From: Symsagittifera roscoffensis
Lineage: Eukaryota; Xenacoelomorpha; Acoela; Convolutidae
NCBI RefSeq assembly: GCF_963678635.1
Contig: NC_087066.1
Coordinates: 19,377,996 to 19,441,995 of the forward strand
Reading direction: 5' to 3'
DNA length: 64,000 bases
Shown here: piece by piece, positions 44,401-52,221 of the stretch
Layout of the letters: every line of letters starts with the position of its first letter
Numbering within the stretch: position 1 is the first letter of the stretch
Notes under the pieces: generated by a model
Database searches by the model: none
Told to the model about the DNA's origin: nothing
What the model saw: only the letters and a program-made list of their open reading frames with translations
Program-made: the position numbers and the translations under genes

Positions 44401-45325
44401 TCACCCCATCAATAAACTTCGAGGCAATGCTAAAGTTCCGTCTGTTTGTCGACTCCTCTGGGTCACTCCTCCTTCTCAAGCTCTCGAGGTCATCTAGGAA
44501 CCGATCTATTGACTCGTCGTCCCTCTGCCTTCTCTTTTCAAATCGCATCATCGCTTGGTGACCCTTCATTCCTGACCCGAATCGATTCAGCAATATCTCG
44601 AAGATCTTGTCCGCGGTGTCGCGTTCTTCCTCCTTCTTTGCGACCACGCATTTTAATGCCGTTCCTTCCAAGTTGCTCAGTATGGCTGTACATGCTTGTC
44701 TTTCGTCACTCAAGTTATCTTGTTCTAGATGTAATCTCATTACTTCCACCCAAGTGTCAATGCATCCATCGGAGTCGTCCTTGAATTCTTTTGGCTTCTT
44801 GAATGTCTTTCTTGATTTTCCCTCTCTCCTGTCGCTCGAGTCAGTGTTCCTCGTGGCGAAGGCCTCTAGAGTCCTGTTCATCATCTCCCAAGTGCTGGCC
44901 CATGTCATAGCATCCGGTCCTGTGTTGCTGTTAGCTGTTGAATCTCCCGGACCAGTCGTTGTATTCGATGTTCCATTCTTCATTATTGTTTTCGCAGCTG
45001 TTGGTGCTCTGCTTATCGCATCCCTGGTTATGGGCAACGGTGTCGATTGTCGTTTGTTCCTTTGTGGTTCTGCAAAGTCAACTCTGGTGCCTTGCGTACG
45101 ATCCGCTGCCGGTCTTTCTTGTGGAGTAGAACCTCTCAAGATTGCATCCAACTTCGCCTGTATTGCACACGAACTCTCGGCCTGACTCTTGCTCATTGTG
45201 TCCATTCTCCTTTCCAGGCTTCCTAATTGGCTGTTGACATCATCATATCGGTTCTTCAACTGTTGCATGTCTGTTTTGATGTTCTTTTCTCGTTCTTCAT
45301 TGGTGGCTTCTACCTTATCTGACAT
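41456..45325 (-). CDS. gag-pol: Copy C gag-protease-RT, 1,289 codons
   Basis: Residues 1-70 continue a coiled coil. Residues 145-345 are the retrotransposon capsid (LSNLEGTAL, LLNRFGSG). There are two CX2CX4HX4C zinc knuckles, C381/C384/H389/C394 and C433/C436/H441/C446. The aspartic protease has LLDTGA (Asp739). RT covers residues 1,075-1,265, with TLDLGSAFWQVPL (Asp1160), MPFGLCNA and YVDD (1,225-1,228). Gag and Pol share one frame with no stop between them, so any separation must come from proteolysis. The frame ends 32 bases past the start of the next pol frame because 73 bases present in copy B are deleted after KDSM. The ATG at 45,325 is probably not the true start: coding extends upstream to the A7 run at 45,405. 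Confidence 0.92.
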   Translation of the reverse strand: MSDKVEATNEEREKNIKTDMQQLKNRYDDVNSQLGSLERRMDTMSKSQAESSCAIQAKLDAILRGSTPQERPAADRTQGTRVDFAEPQRNKRQSTPLPITRDAISRAPTAAKTIMKNGTSNTTTGPGDSTANSNTGPDAMTWASTWEMMNRTLEAFATRNTDSSDRREGKSRKTFKKPKEFKDDSDGCIDTWVEVMRLHLEQDNLSDERQACTAILSNLEGTALKCVVAKKEEERDTADKIFEILLNRFGSGMKGHQAMMRFEKRRQRDDESIDRFLDDLESLRRRSDPEESTNRRNFSIASKFIDGVKSDDLRTMLATYYTLSKDSAPTPEEMRQKSREYMLMKPKKYSYSENRNTQGGSQPQRSSWYKPRDDMDKRRSCANCGSADHHVADCTTYKQGMKSLGYAPDEEDMSQMEEHEYYNGLIIKIGARCFFCNQEGHFRMDCPLFWEAVKDQNHPKHKLALAAVQNQRNRQNEFESRNLGAPNTELPTKTVKAVTHVSGALESAAGSSLEINYEKAATEAIAKVKQDLAAKEIEQRLKLEIERQNFNEALTGSNSIPEARTGSMKTGNCNTVKMVTGKPFGISKIGARIMSIITVGGHEVTRNLSEPSDQTIMHIDVYADYLSGISPQTTSRALRALLTRGGSKSVRVDNRYTEAYGPHEVMLNIDGINIYTKTMITCDEDLIGQIYVGKEELKVRSIGHCAMLEEDAMHIGTEADVTGHVLDINGKKTQLRGLLDTGAVLSVIPIETWEKMGFDKGDLIDSRIRLSAANKGALRVLGRTPIIALNLGERNLWMSCIVVENLDESDQFILGRDFIRNFDVTIDLNNAMFRIRNPDRRYAIKPVNLIMANENKAPVFLSRRVRLKANEAAIVSLRMKKYNELSDNKQVCIVPNPNSQSAAVLGRSFSITKSGLCVSVLLNTLDIPITIQRGRKLGYALPVKTRYETIENSKQNEVVDCPNHRDKICILRRLQRIKDSSGLIKSLKSETDDGLSSCSNFPERPTPDEMQTDKPVLPEIEHLRGKLKDEQIEAIKDVLERNEEVFSRHKADIGCCNFVEHEIELEENAVPHREGARRMTPHKSDACRKEIETLLEYDMIEPSKSPWACGVVMAKKKGDQLRFCCDFRYLNSVTVKDAYPIPRIDESLSKLGDAKFFTTLDLGSAFWQVPLRKQDRDKTGFACELGLFQWKRMPFGLCNATATFQRLMAHALIGVTKKYGNLVMCYVDDVVIATPTLEDHIERLDEVFACMKRSGLKCKPSKCEILKDSMEITEDGAPADELPGFRQLL

Positions 45326-45359
45326 TTCCTTGAGTCTCTCATCTGTTGCCTTAGCTAGG

Positions 45360-46076
45360 TTAAAATAACTGTCTAGATACTCGTGCTTGTTGTATCTTAT
45401 CTCCTTTTTTTATCACCTCTCTGTCTTCTTCACTGTGCTTAAGTCTTTTGTCAATCTGATTTAATTTCGCCAACAAGTCACCCAGCTCAATGGTAGTCTC
45501 TTCATGGTCAGCCGTCGGTCTCTCTTCGGCCGTAGCCTCTGCTTTAGCTTGTTCCTCTCTTGGATTGGCTTCTGAGGTCTTCGTGCTCACTGTCCCAAAT
45601 GTTTGTGCTCTTTCTACTTTTGGTTCTTCAGTCACATTTTCTTTCGTTTTTATTCCGAACATTATTCCCAATTTTTCCGTAAAAGATGTCCTCTTTACTT
45701 GAGAGTCTTCTTTCACCGTTTCTTCGGTGTTGCCTATTGCATCTTCCGCGTCATCTATCGGTGAGAACTCTATGGGTTTCTGGTTCGGTTCCTCTGCATT
45801 GGGCATTGGAGTTGACTCTGTCGCCATCTTCCTTGTTTCATCCACACTTTGATCGGGTGTCTCTAGATCAATCTCGATGGTGGGTTCTACTCGCTCCCCT
45901 TCCGTGCCCTCTTTCGTCCTGTTCTCCGCTGTACTCCTTGTGCTGACCATGTTAACTGAAAAGTTCTTCTTCGTTATCTTTGGGCCCGTTGATGTCGTTC
46001 CGCGCAGCGATGAATTATATTTCGTGTTTGATCCACTTGACCTTTTTTCGAGCACCGGTACCCTACTCCGCCTCAT
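45360..46076 (-). CDS. gag: Copy C gag N-terminal frame, 238 codons
   Basis: ATG at 46,076 follows the leader. The product is basic at first (MRRSRVPVLEKR), then acidic and disordered, ending in a coiled coil that begins with LGDLLAKLNQIDKRL. At 45,405-45,411 the sense strand has a run of seven A. After it, this frame ends within 16 codons, while the frame one base over continues, without a stop, into the 1,289-codon gag-pol frame. Copy B has the matching coiled coil in one frame. The run is thus a one-base indel, an assembly error, or a slippage site. Confidence 0.75.
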   Translation of the reverse strand: MRRSRVPVLEKRSSGSNTKYNSSLRGTTSTGPKITKKNFSVNMVSTRSTAENRTKEGTEGERVEPTIEIDLETPDQSVDETRKMATESTPMPNAEEPNQKPIEFSPIDDAEDAIGNTEETVKEDSQVKRTSFTEKLGIMFGIKTKENVTEEPKVERAQTFGTVSTKTSEANPREEQAKAEATAEERPTADHEETTIELGDLLAKLNQIDKRLKHSEEDREVIKKGDKIQQARVSRQLF

Positions 46077-46384
46077 TATTTCTATTTACAACTGCTTTTA
46101 TTTACAATTTTATTATATACACGATTCTATTCTAAGAATTAAAAAAAAATAACAAAACAACAAGACAACAAAAAAAATTTTTTTGTGGTAACAATTTTAG
46201 TACAACGTGTTAAAAACCTTGTTGTAGCTCTCTTTCTAAAACCTTTGAAAAATTTCCCTTAATGTGGTCTCAACTGTACCTATTTCGATTTGTCTTATTC
46301 TGTCTTAAAACACCCTTGTTGTAATTTGACTTCAATTTCTATACCGTCCCAAGACTATTCGTCACTATCACAGTACTCTCCGCT

Positions 46385-47170
46385 AGTGTCCTAAGACCCT
46401 TGTACCAAGGCCACTGTTCCAAGACTACTGTCCCAAGACTAGTGTACCAAGACTACTGTCCCAAGACTAGTGTCCCAAGGCTAGTGTCCCAAGACTACTG
46501 TCCCAAGACTAGTGTCCCAAGGGTAGTGTCCCAAGACCAGTGTCCCAAGGCTAGTGTCCCAAGACTACTGTCCCAAGACTAGTGTCCCAAGGCTAGTGTC
46601 CCAAGACTACTGTCCCAAGGGTAGTGTCCCAAGACCAGTGTCCCAAGGCTAGTGTCCCAAGACTACTGTCCCAAGACTAGTGTCCCAAGGCTAGTGTCCC
46701 AAGACTACTGTCCCAAGACTAGTGTCCCAAGGGTAGTGTCCCAAGACCAGTGTCCCAAGGCTGGTGTCCCAAGACTAGTGTCCCAAGACTAGTATCCCAA
46801 GACCACTGTCCCAAGACCACTGTCCCAAGACCATGTCCCAAGACCCCCGTCCCAAGACCACTGTCCCAAGACCCCTGTCCCAAGACCCTGTCCCAAGACC
46901 ACTGTCCCAAGACCCTGTCCCAAGACCCTGTCCCAAGACCCTGTCCCAAGACCCTGTCCCAAGACCACTGTCCCAAGACCACTGTCCCAAGACCCTGTCC
47001 CAAGACCACTGTCCCAAGACCCTGTCCCAAGACCCTGTCCCAAGACCACTGTCCCAAGACCACTGTCCCAAGACCCTGTCCCAAGACCACTGTCCCAAGA
47101 CCCTGTCCCAAGACCACTGTCCCAAGACCCTGTCCCAAGACCACTATCCCAAGACTGCTCTGTCCCAAGA
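46385..47170. repeat. Minisatellite in the copy C leader, units of 12-14 bp
   Basis: About 55-60 tandem units around the core TCCCAAGAC (plus strand). The left half (46,430-46,800) uses mostly 14-bp units alternating ACTAGTG and GGCTAGTG endings, with visible higher-order duplication. The right half (46,800-47,160) mixes 12- and 14-bp units ending CCCTG or CCACTG. Both strands are open by chance because stops are rare in the unit. Neither A nor B has it in the visible leader, so it arose or expanded in the lineage of C. Confidence 0.92.
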
Positions 47171-48606
47171 CTTCTTCGGTCTTGTCCCAATACTCGTCAC
47201 GGAGTGTCTTCCTCGTTGTAGGGTCTTCTTGAATCACCGTACCTTGTACCACCACTCAAGCTCTAGTAAAATTTTCCCAAAAACCCTCTCTTAAAAGCCA
47301 AATGCTGACCCCCCTCTTCTTTTTGGTTGTTTCTATTTCAATGTAGGTGCGCAGGTATCTTGTGATCACCTGTTCGTATAAAACCAAACACAAATCCTCA
47401 CTAAAATGCAACAAAAATCTAAGTAAGAAAAATAATAAAAACAGAAAAATGAGCCCACCTGAAATTCAAAGGTGACCAATGTCTACCTTTCGTCTAAAAA
47501 AAAATGTCTGGTACCTAATTGCCACGCGTTTTCCTTCCCCCCTGCTAGCGATCTTATGGGGTATTACAAAAACTGTCTATGTCCCTTTCCCCCTACCAAT
47601 CCGACCAGGGTACCTTCCTTAACTCGAGTTCAAATTTCGATCTCCACCTAATATTACCAACGCGTGTTAATTTCTAATGTAACTAAGTCAACGATGTCGA
47701 CTAATTAGTTACTCTAATTTCCCCCTTTTTACAATTTACAACCGCCAACCTCTAACTTAACCAGCCCCCCTTCTAACCTCCCCCCCCTTTCTAGCCCCCC
47801 TTCTCAAGCCTAAAAATTATTTTAAGCGCCGGGTGCTAAACCTCTCAAGAGAAAACCGTAGACCTGTTTCCAGGCCTGCTCAAGTAAAAACGTTCCTCAA
47901 AACTGGGGGATTTCGCTTATCCAATTTTACACTTATCTCCTATAATGTAATGTGGATTCTAACGATACCCGTTCTGCCCAACTTGAGAACTCGAGAATTG
48001 CCAAATCCTTCTTGGCTGCTTTCCCACTCGACTGGTCACCTGTTCCAGTCCAGTCTCCTATTGGTTCAGCTCAAGTGTCCCTGAACCACTTTCCCACTCG
48101 GCTGGTCACCTCTTCCAGTCAAGTCTCCTATTGGTCCAGCTAAGTTCCAAGCTATCTGAAAACCTTTGACCACGCCCCACTTCGGGCACTTTATTCAGTT
48201 TACTGGTTTAAATTGCTAGGTTGATCGAAACGATCGAACTTGTAAAACAGTATGGGTATACTATTTAATTAATATAAAGGTTTGATCCAACTAATCTGGT
48301 GTCAAAGTCACTGTCTTTTTTCGTTTTATGGTTTTTGTTCCTTTTTCTATTCTTTTTTGGTTTTTGTTTTGCTTTTTGTCTTTTTGCTCGTGTTTTTGTC
48401 CCCCTAGTTGCCCCCCTTTACTCGGTTAGCTAAGCCTCGTTCGGAGAGCGTACCAGGAAATTTTCTCGAGTTTTCTTAAAAAGCTATCACGGTACAACCG
48501 GAAGGTTTGCACGTTCCTGTCGAACCGTACCGCCGGTACTCTAGAATGGGCATTCAGCCCGAAGCTGTCTCAAGTGGGTTCGACTCCGTAGTCTTGATGT
48601 CGTAAA
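47171..48606 (-). other. Copy C 5' leader, LTR-proximal part
   Basis: Non-coding, pyrimidine-rich on the plus strand. A direct repeat of about 60 bp (48,019-48,080 and 48,090-48,147) shares TTCCCACTCG, CTGGTCACCT and TCTCCTATTGG. Near 48,480-48,545 inverted words GGTAC/GTACC can fold, loosely recalling the leader hairpins of copy B but with different sequence. Confidence 0.6.
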
Positions 48607-48621
48607 CACCCAGGAGCGCCA
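48607..48621 (-). promoter_or_regulatory. Putative tRNA primer-binding site of copy C
   Basis: The sense sequence TGGCGCTCCTGGGTG is identical to the site in copy B. It lies 11 bases inside the 5' LTR. The tRNA end it would pair with ends GGAGCGCCA; I cannot name the tRNA. Confidence 0.55.
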
Positions 48622-48632
48622 TAAAAACACTA

Positions 48633-49550
48633 TGTAACATTCGTCTACTGCAGTCACACATGAGGCTTAAGAAAAATAGGCCCTATAACCACTGGCTCAA
48701 GGGTCAGGGACACCATCTCTTGTGTTTTTCTACCTCAAGAACGGTCGGAGCCAGTTCGGTTCGCTTGTGACATGAGACTACGACCCGTTACAGCTTAAAG
48801 GCTACTACTAAAATATCCCCCCACTCTAGAATTAGAAACGTCCCCATACTTAGGTCTCTAGATACCCAAAATACATGAACGCCGTTAAAAACCGGGTTGG
48901 AACAATCCGTTAAGTTACTTTTTATTAGACAGTGGAACTTTGATCCATTTCAGATGGATCAACCTAAAACTCGCCTTACCTCAACATAACAATCATAAAA
49001 CACACTCTAGGAATTTAAATTTGTACTCACATAGTAGCACGCTCAAGAAGTGGGAAATAATCCAGTCGGTAATTAACTCAAGAATTAAATAACGCAACTA
49101 AATGAGTCTAATGTTTTATAGTTTTAACAATGAGAACGAGTTTATACTCTAGACAATAGTTTTCTTGTGAACCATTAGGACACTCAAGTTGTCCACCTTT
49201 CCACCGAAGGTTCACTCTAGTCCAGTTCCGAATAACACTCCAGTCGCTATAATCCAATTCGTGGGAATGCTCTCGTCTCTGTCACAGATGGGACAGCTCT
49301 ACTCTCGATTATGATAGTGATGGAAATTGCGAATAGCAATTTCCTACTGCTTTTTCTTACAACTTTCCCGCGTGTGTGTGTCAATCGTTCTGAAATTGTT
49401 CTAACTTCTTTTTCTGATTTTCAGTTCTCGCGAGAAAATCGTGCATGACAGGTTCCATTCGAAATTTTGAAAAATTAAATTTCACTCCAAAATCAAGTGT
49501 TTTTTTTGCTTCTCTCAAGGTCAAACTTCCAAATATGACCGACTGGCACA
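48633..49550 (-). repeat. 5' LTR of copy C
   Basis: Direct repeat of 26,998-27,914, one T longer in the run near 49,500. In sense it starts TGTGCCAGTC at 49,550. It would carry the promoter, but I see no convincing TATA box. Confidence 0.95.
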
Positions 49551-49554
49551 ATAT
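49551..49554. repeat. Right target-site duplication of copy C (ATAT)
   Basis: Second copy of the ATAT at 26,995-26,998. Confidence 0.75.
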
Positions 49555-50690
49555 TGCAATAGTAGGTACCCTACGCACATGGTGGCGATGGACGCGAGGA
49601 CACAGCAGATGTTGGTCGACCAACTCTTCTCTGTGCCAAAGTGCGTGAGATTGGCCAGGATGTCGGAAAGGTCATACGGTTTACTGACGAAGATCATTCG
49701 GGCCGTCCCGAAGAGATCTTAAGGCGAATTGCAGGACGTAGTGGGTGAAGATTTCATGAGGTTGAGTGAGGGTAATGTGAGTGAATTCCAGAAGCAGGAA
49801 GCTAGTGGAGCGTTACCCAACGAATTCCCCACTATAGACGAAAGGGATGATGTACACAGGATCATGATGGAAGTGGAACCGTTGCTCGGAGCCTCAGGGT
49901 ATCGGACCCGAAGGAACATACTGATGACCCATGAGGAGTATCTTTGTCATTGCCTGGCGCAGACGTTATGTTACCCCAAACGCGGGAGTCTGGTGTAGGT
50001 GTGGGACGTGGAGGAGTTGTACTCCACGGGTAGCCCGACCAAAATCAACAAGTGTCAATCGTGCTAGTTAGTGCCATGCTGAAAGTGAGATGGTTGGAAG
50101 CTAACGCGGGCACAAGTGAGCAGGAGACGGCCGTGCCGACACCTGAGCAACTAAGCAACGTGAAGATGAACCGTAACTTAGATCTCTTCAGAACCACCTG
50201 CAAGGTTCTGAGAATACCCAAAGCCATTGAGAGGATATGATCAAGGCAAAGGTTGATGCCTTGGTTCCGTGCAGTGATGACGTTATGGATGTATGAACGC
50301 GCGAAGCGTCATATGTCTAGGAACACGGAAGCCTATCAATCCTTCCAGCTAGATATAGGATCGGGAGCCTATAAGAGAGCATTCCTAACTCACAGAAACG
50401 CTGTTACCACGGCGGTGAAGCGAGTAGCTGGAACGCTTTGTGTTACTGAAACTGAAAAGAGAGAGGTATTATGAGCTGACCTAGAACGGAATGTGAGCCT
50501 GTGTCTTCACAACAGCTTTTGCAGGAACCGGGAACAAAAGGTGAACGTGGACTTGCTACTTTTTTGCAAGCCGAGGCTGTTAGAGCAGTAGAGTTGGAGG
50601 ACGGCCCGCAACCCCATGGACATGTTTGGGAAGGATCTAGGAGACAGTGAGAACGGAGAGCAAGAGCAAGAAGCAATGGAGTGAAAAGTG
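49551..50690 (+). pseudogene. Copy B ORF X2, 3' part, after the copy C insertion
   Basis: Frames match the X2 end: SVPKCVRLARMSE (49,640), a TAA at 49,720, IMMEVEPLLGASG (49,863; C: KMMELEPLLEASG), EYLCHCLAQTLCYP (49,935; C: ECPCHCLAQTVWYP), PWFRAVMTLWMY (50,255), LTHRNAVTT (50,388), and NVSLCLHNSFC (50,490). A stop falls at 50,589-50,591, earlier than in C, and the SUMO-motif-like tail is not visible. Several stops and shifts are present. Confidence 0.8.
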
Positions 50691-50864
50691 AAGAGAGAAG
50701 GAGAAAAACTTGATTGTTTTTGTGTGCTAAAACTTATACCAACCAACCAAGTTTGACTATTGAGTCTGTTAAACTTTTTGTTTTGATTTAGTTTAGACAG
50801 TCCAGGCCTTGAGAATTGTTGAAATTGTTGCAATTGTTGAATGGCTTTGAAAATTTTAGTTGTG

Positions 50865-50917
<53 letters not shown>

Positions 50918-51654
50918 TATATATGGAGAGCACAGGTTAGTATTTTTACCTATTTAAACACAACTGAATTTTTAAACCTGTGTACGACTCGTGTTCACTG
51001 TGTGGCGACCTGGTAGGTTTGGGTAAGCTCGCTCGAAGAGGGTGAGTGCCTCATTACTTTTCCTAGCCACAGAGTTACTTAGTTCTAATATTGAGGACGA
51101 CGGCTTAAATAACTGATTATACTTGGCGAGTGACGTTAAGTTAATTTTTAACGGATGCGTGGCCGTGCCACGTCCCAACTTTTTAATCAGCAAAAGCGAG
51201 AATAAATTTCATGGCGAGATGACGTAAGTAGTCAGAAAAGAAACTCCTCTTGGTGCAAATTTTGTGAAAATGTTGAAAGGCAGTGGGATGTAGTTTGATG
51301 CCATTTGTGACACGTAGTGAGTTGAGATGGAGTATATAAATTTCAATTTTCTAATGCAATTTGTAAGGTTGACTATAGAGAACTGGAACACTACTTGACG
51401 ATAACTCGGTGTTATGCGATCAATGAGGACATTGATGGGGACTGTCCGGAGAGTATGTGCCATTCTGCTAGACTGGCACAGCGCAACCTTCCAAAACAAC
51501 GCGGAAATAGAATTAGAGGCCGTAATAGTTGAAAAGTATTGCAAAGGAGGGTCCGAACATTGTATGATACGAGTAGCAAAAGAGGAAAGGGTCAATCTAT
51601 CTCCAATGGATTTAATATAGAACTGTCACCAAAACACAAAAAAAATAAGATAAT
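50691..51654 (+). other. Copy B 3' region with (AT)n microsatellite
   Basis: No gene seen. A (TA)n run covers about 50,868-50,925. The rest has short spurious ORFs only. The 5' part of the expected 3' LTR of B is not recognisable here, so it was deleted or replaced. Confidence 0.6.
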
Positions 51655-51926
51655 CGAGCCGTGTTTTTAATAGCAATCACGTAGTCTGAGGATCCGAGAG
51701 CCAGCTCTGTGGTTGTGATCGCATGTAAATGAAAGCTGATTAAAAGTCGTTTGATTGATGGCCTGAAAAAAGTAACTTTTTACCTAGCCCGAGACAGACC
51801 AGAAAATCAACTGGCTAGGTCGAGACAGTGAAAAACGAGTAGAATTAAGGTAACTGACGCATGCCAGTCGTTAATAGGTACTTTTTCTACGCTCCGTCAC
51901 TGTGTAGTATTTGGGCGAATGTTATA
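51655..51926 (+). repeat. Partial 3' LTR of copy B
   Basis: It aligns with 12,290-12,536 of the shared A/B LTR: GCATGTAAATGAAAGCTGAT, CCAGAAAATCAACTGGC, GAATTAAGGTAACTGACGC and GGGCGAATGTTA occur in the same order with a few changes. Only the downstream third of the LTR remains. It ends GTTATA where others have GTTACA. Confidence 0.85.
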
Positions 51927-52221
51927 TTGAAATCTTTTACTGAAAAGTTTGATTTTGTCATATAATATGCGTTTAAAAGGTATAATTGTTTTCACATTTT
52001 TTCAGCTATTTATTTAAAGTTGTAGCTTAGTGGGCCGTGTTGATCGGTGGCTTAAATGTGGGAACCTTTTTGTTTTGATGCGTTGAACTTATAACTGTAA
52101 TGATGTAATCAATCATTGATTTGGATTGAGTTGGTGTTGATTTTTTTGCCACTTCTAGTTTATATGGCTGTTTTGTAGATATATGGTTGCCTTATAAGTT
52201 TCTCACTCTGAAAAGGTTGAT
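51927..52221. other. Host sequence upstream of the rhomboid gene
   Basis: AT-rich, with no ORF. It contains possible splice-acceptor-like tracts (ending TTTTGTAG near 52,178), so a short 5' exon elsewhere cannot be excluded. Confidence 0.4.

Larger units (their letters stand above)
26999..49550 (-). mobile_element. Copy C: 22.55-kb Ty3/Gypsy-like LTR retrotransposon with extra ORFs X1 and X2
   Basis: Long direct repeats (917 and 918 bp) bound it, differing by one T in a T run (seven versus eight), with a short target duplication outside. Sense order on the minus strand is LTR, PBS, leader with minisatellite, gag, protease, RT, RNase H, integrase, macro-like tail, spacer, X1, X2, 3' untranslated part, LTR. 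RT before RNase H before integrase is the Ty3/Gypsy (Metaviridae) order. The element is four times the size of an ordinary Gypsy element, in the range of plant Ogre and planarian Burro elements. Three frame lesions (see the gag, pol and X1/X2 entries) make it unlikely to be autonomous, although insertion was very recent. Confidence 0.95.
11555..51926 (+). mobile_element. Copy B: degenerate member of the same family, interrupted by copy C
   Basis: B runs from the shared LTR through leader, gag, pol, X1 and X2 to 26,994, is interrupted by copy C (26,999-49,550), and resumes with the 3' part of X2 to a partial LTR ending at 51,926. It is much more divergent from A and C than they are from each other. 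Internal deletions remove the RT palm, the integrase and the first SGNH domain. It cannot encode its own mobility functions. The divergence of B from A/C shows that the host carries at least two old lineages of this family. Confidence 0.85.

Noticed and set aside
28345-46076. Many plus-strand ORFs of 60-240 codons inside copy C
   Set aside because: They are antisense shadows of the large minus-strand genes; none has an independent counterpart in A and B.
46385-47170. CRISPR-like array
   Set aside because: Units are contiguous with no unique spacers, in a eukaryotic retroelement.
46400-47294. Long overlapping ORFs on both strands with repeated CPKTTVPR or LGTVVLGQ units
   Set aside because: They read a 12-14 bp minisatellite that lacks stop codons; all frames and both strands are open, with no family support.
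49381-49648. Short ORFs at the LTR/X2 junction
   Set aside because: They lie in LTR sequence and cross the insertion boundary; the same frame is in the other LTR.
51414-51620. 68-codon ORF near the end of copy B
   Set aside because: No match to X2 or to the LTR of the family, and no neighbouring support.
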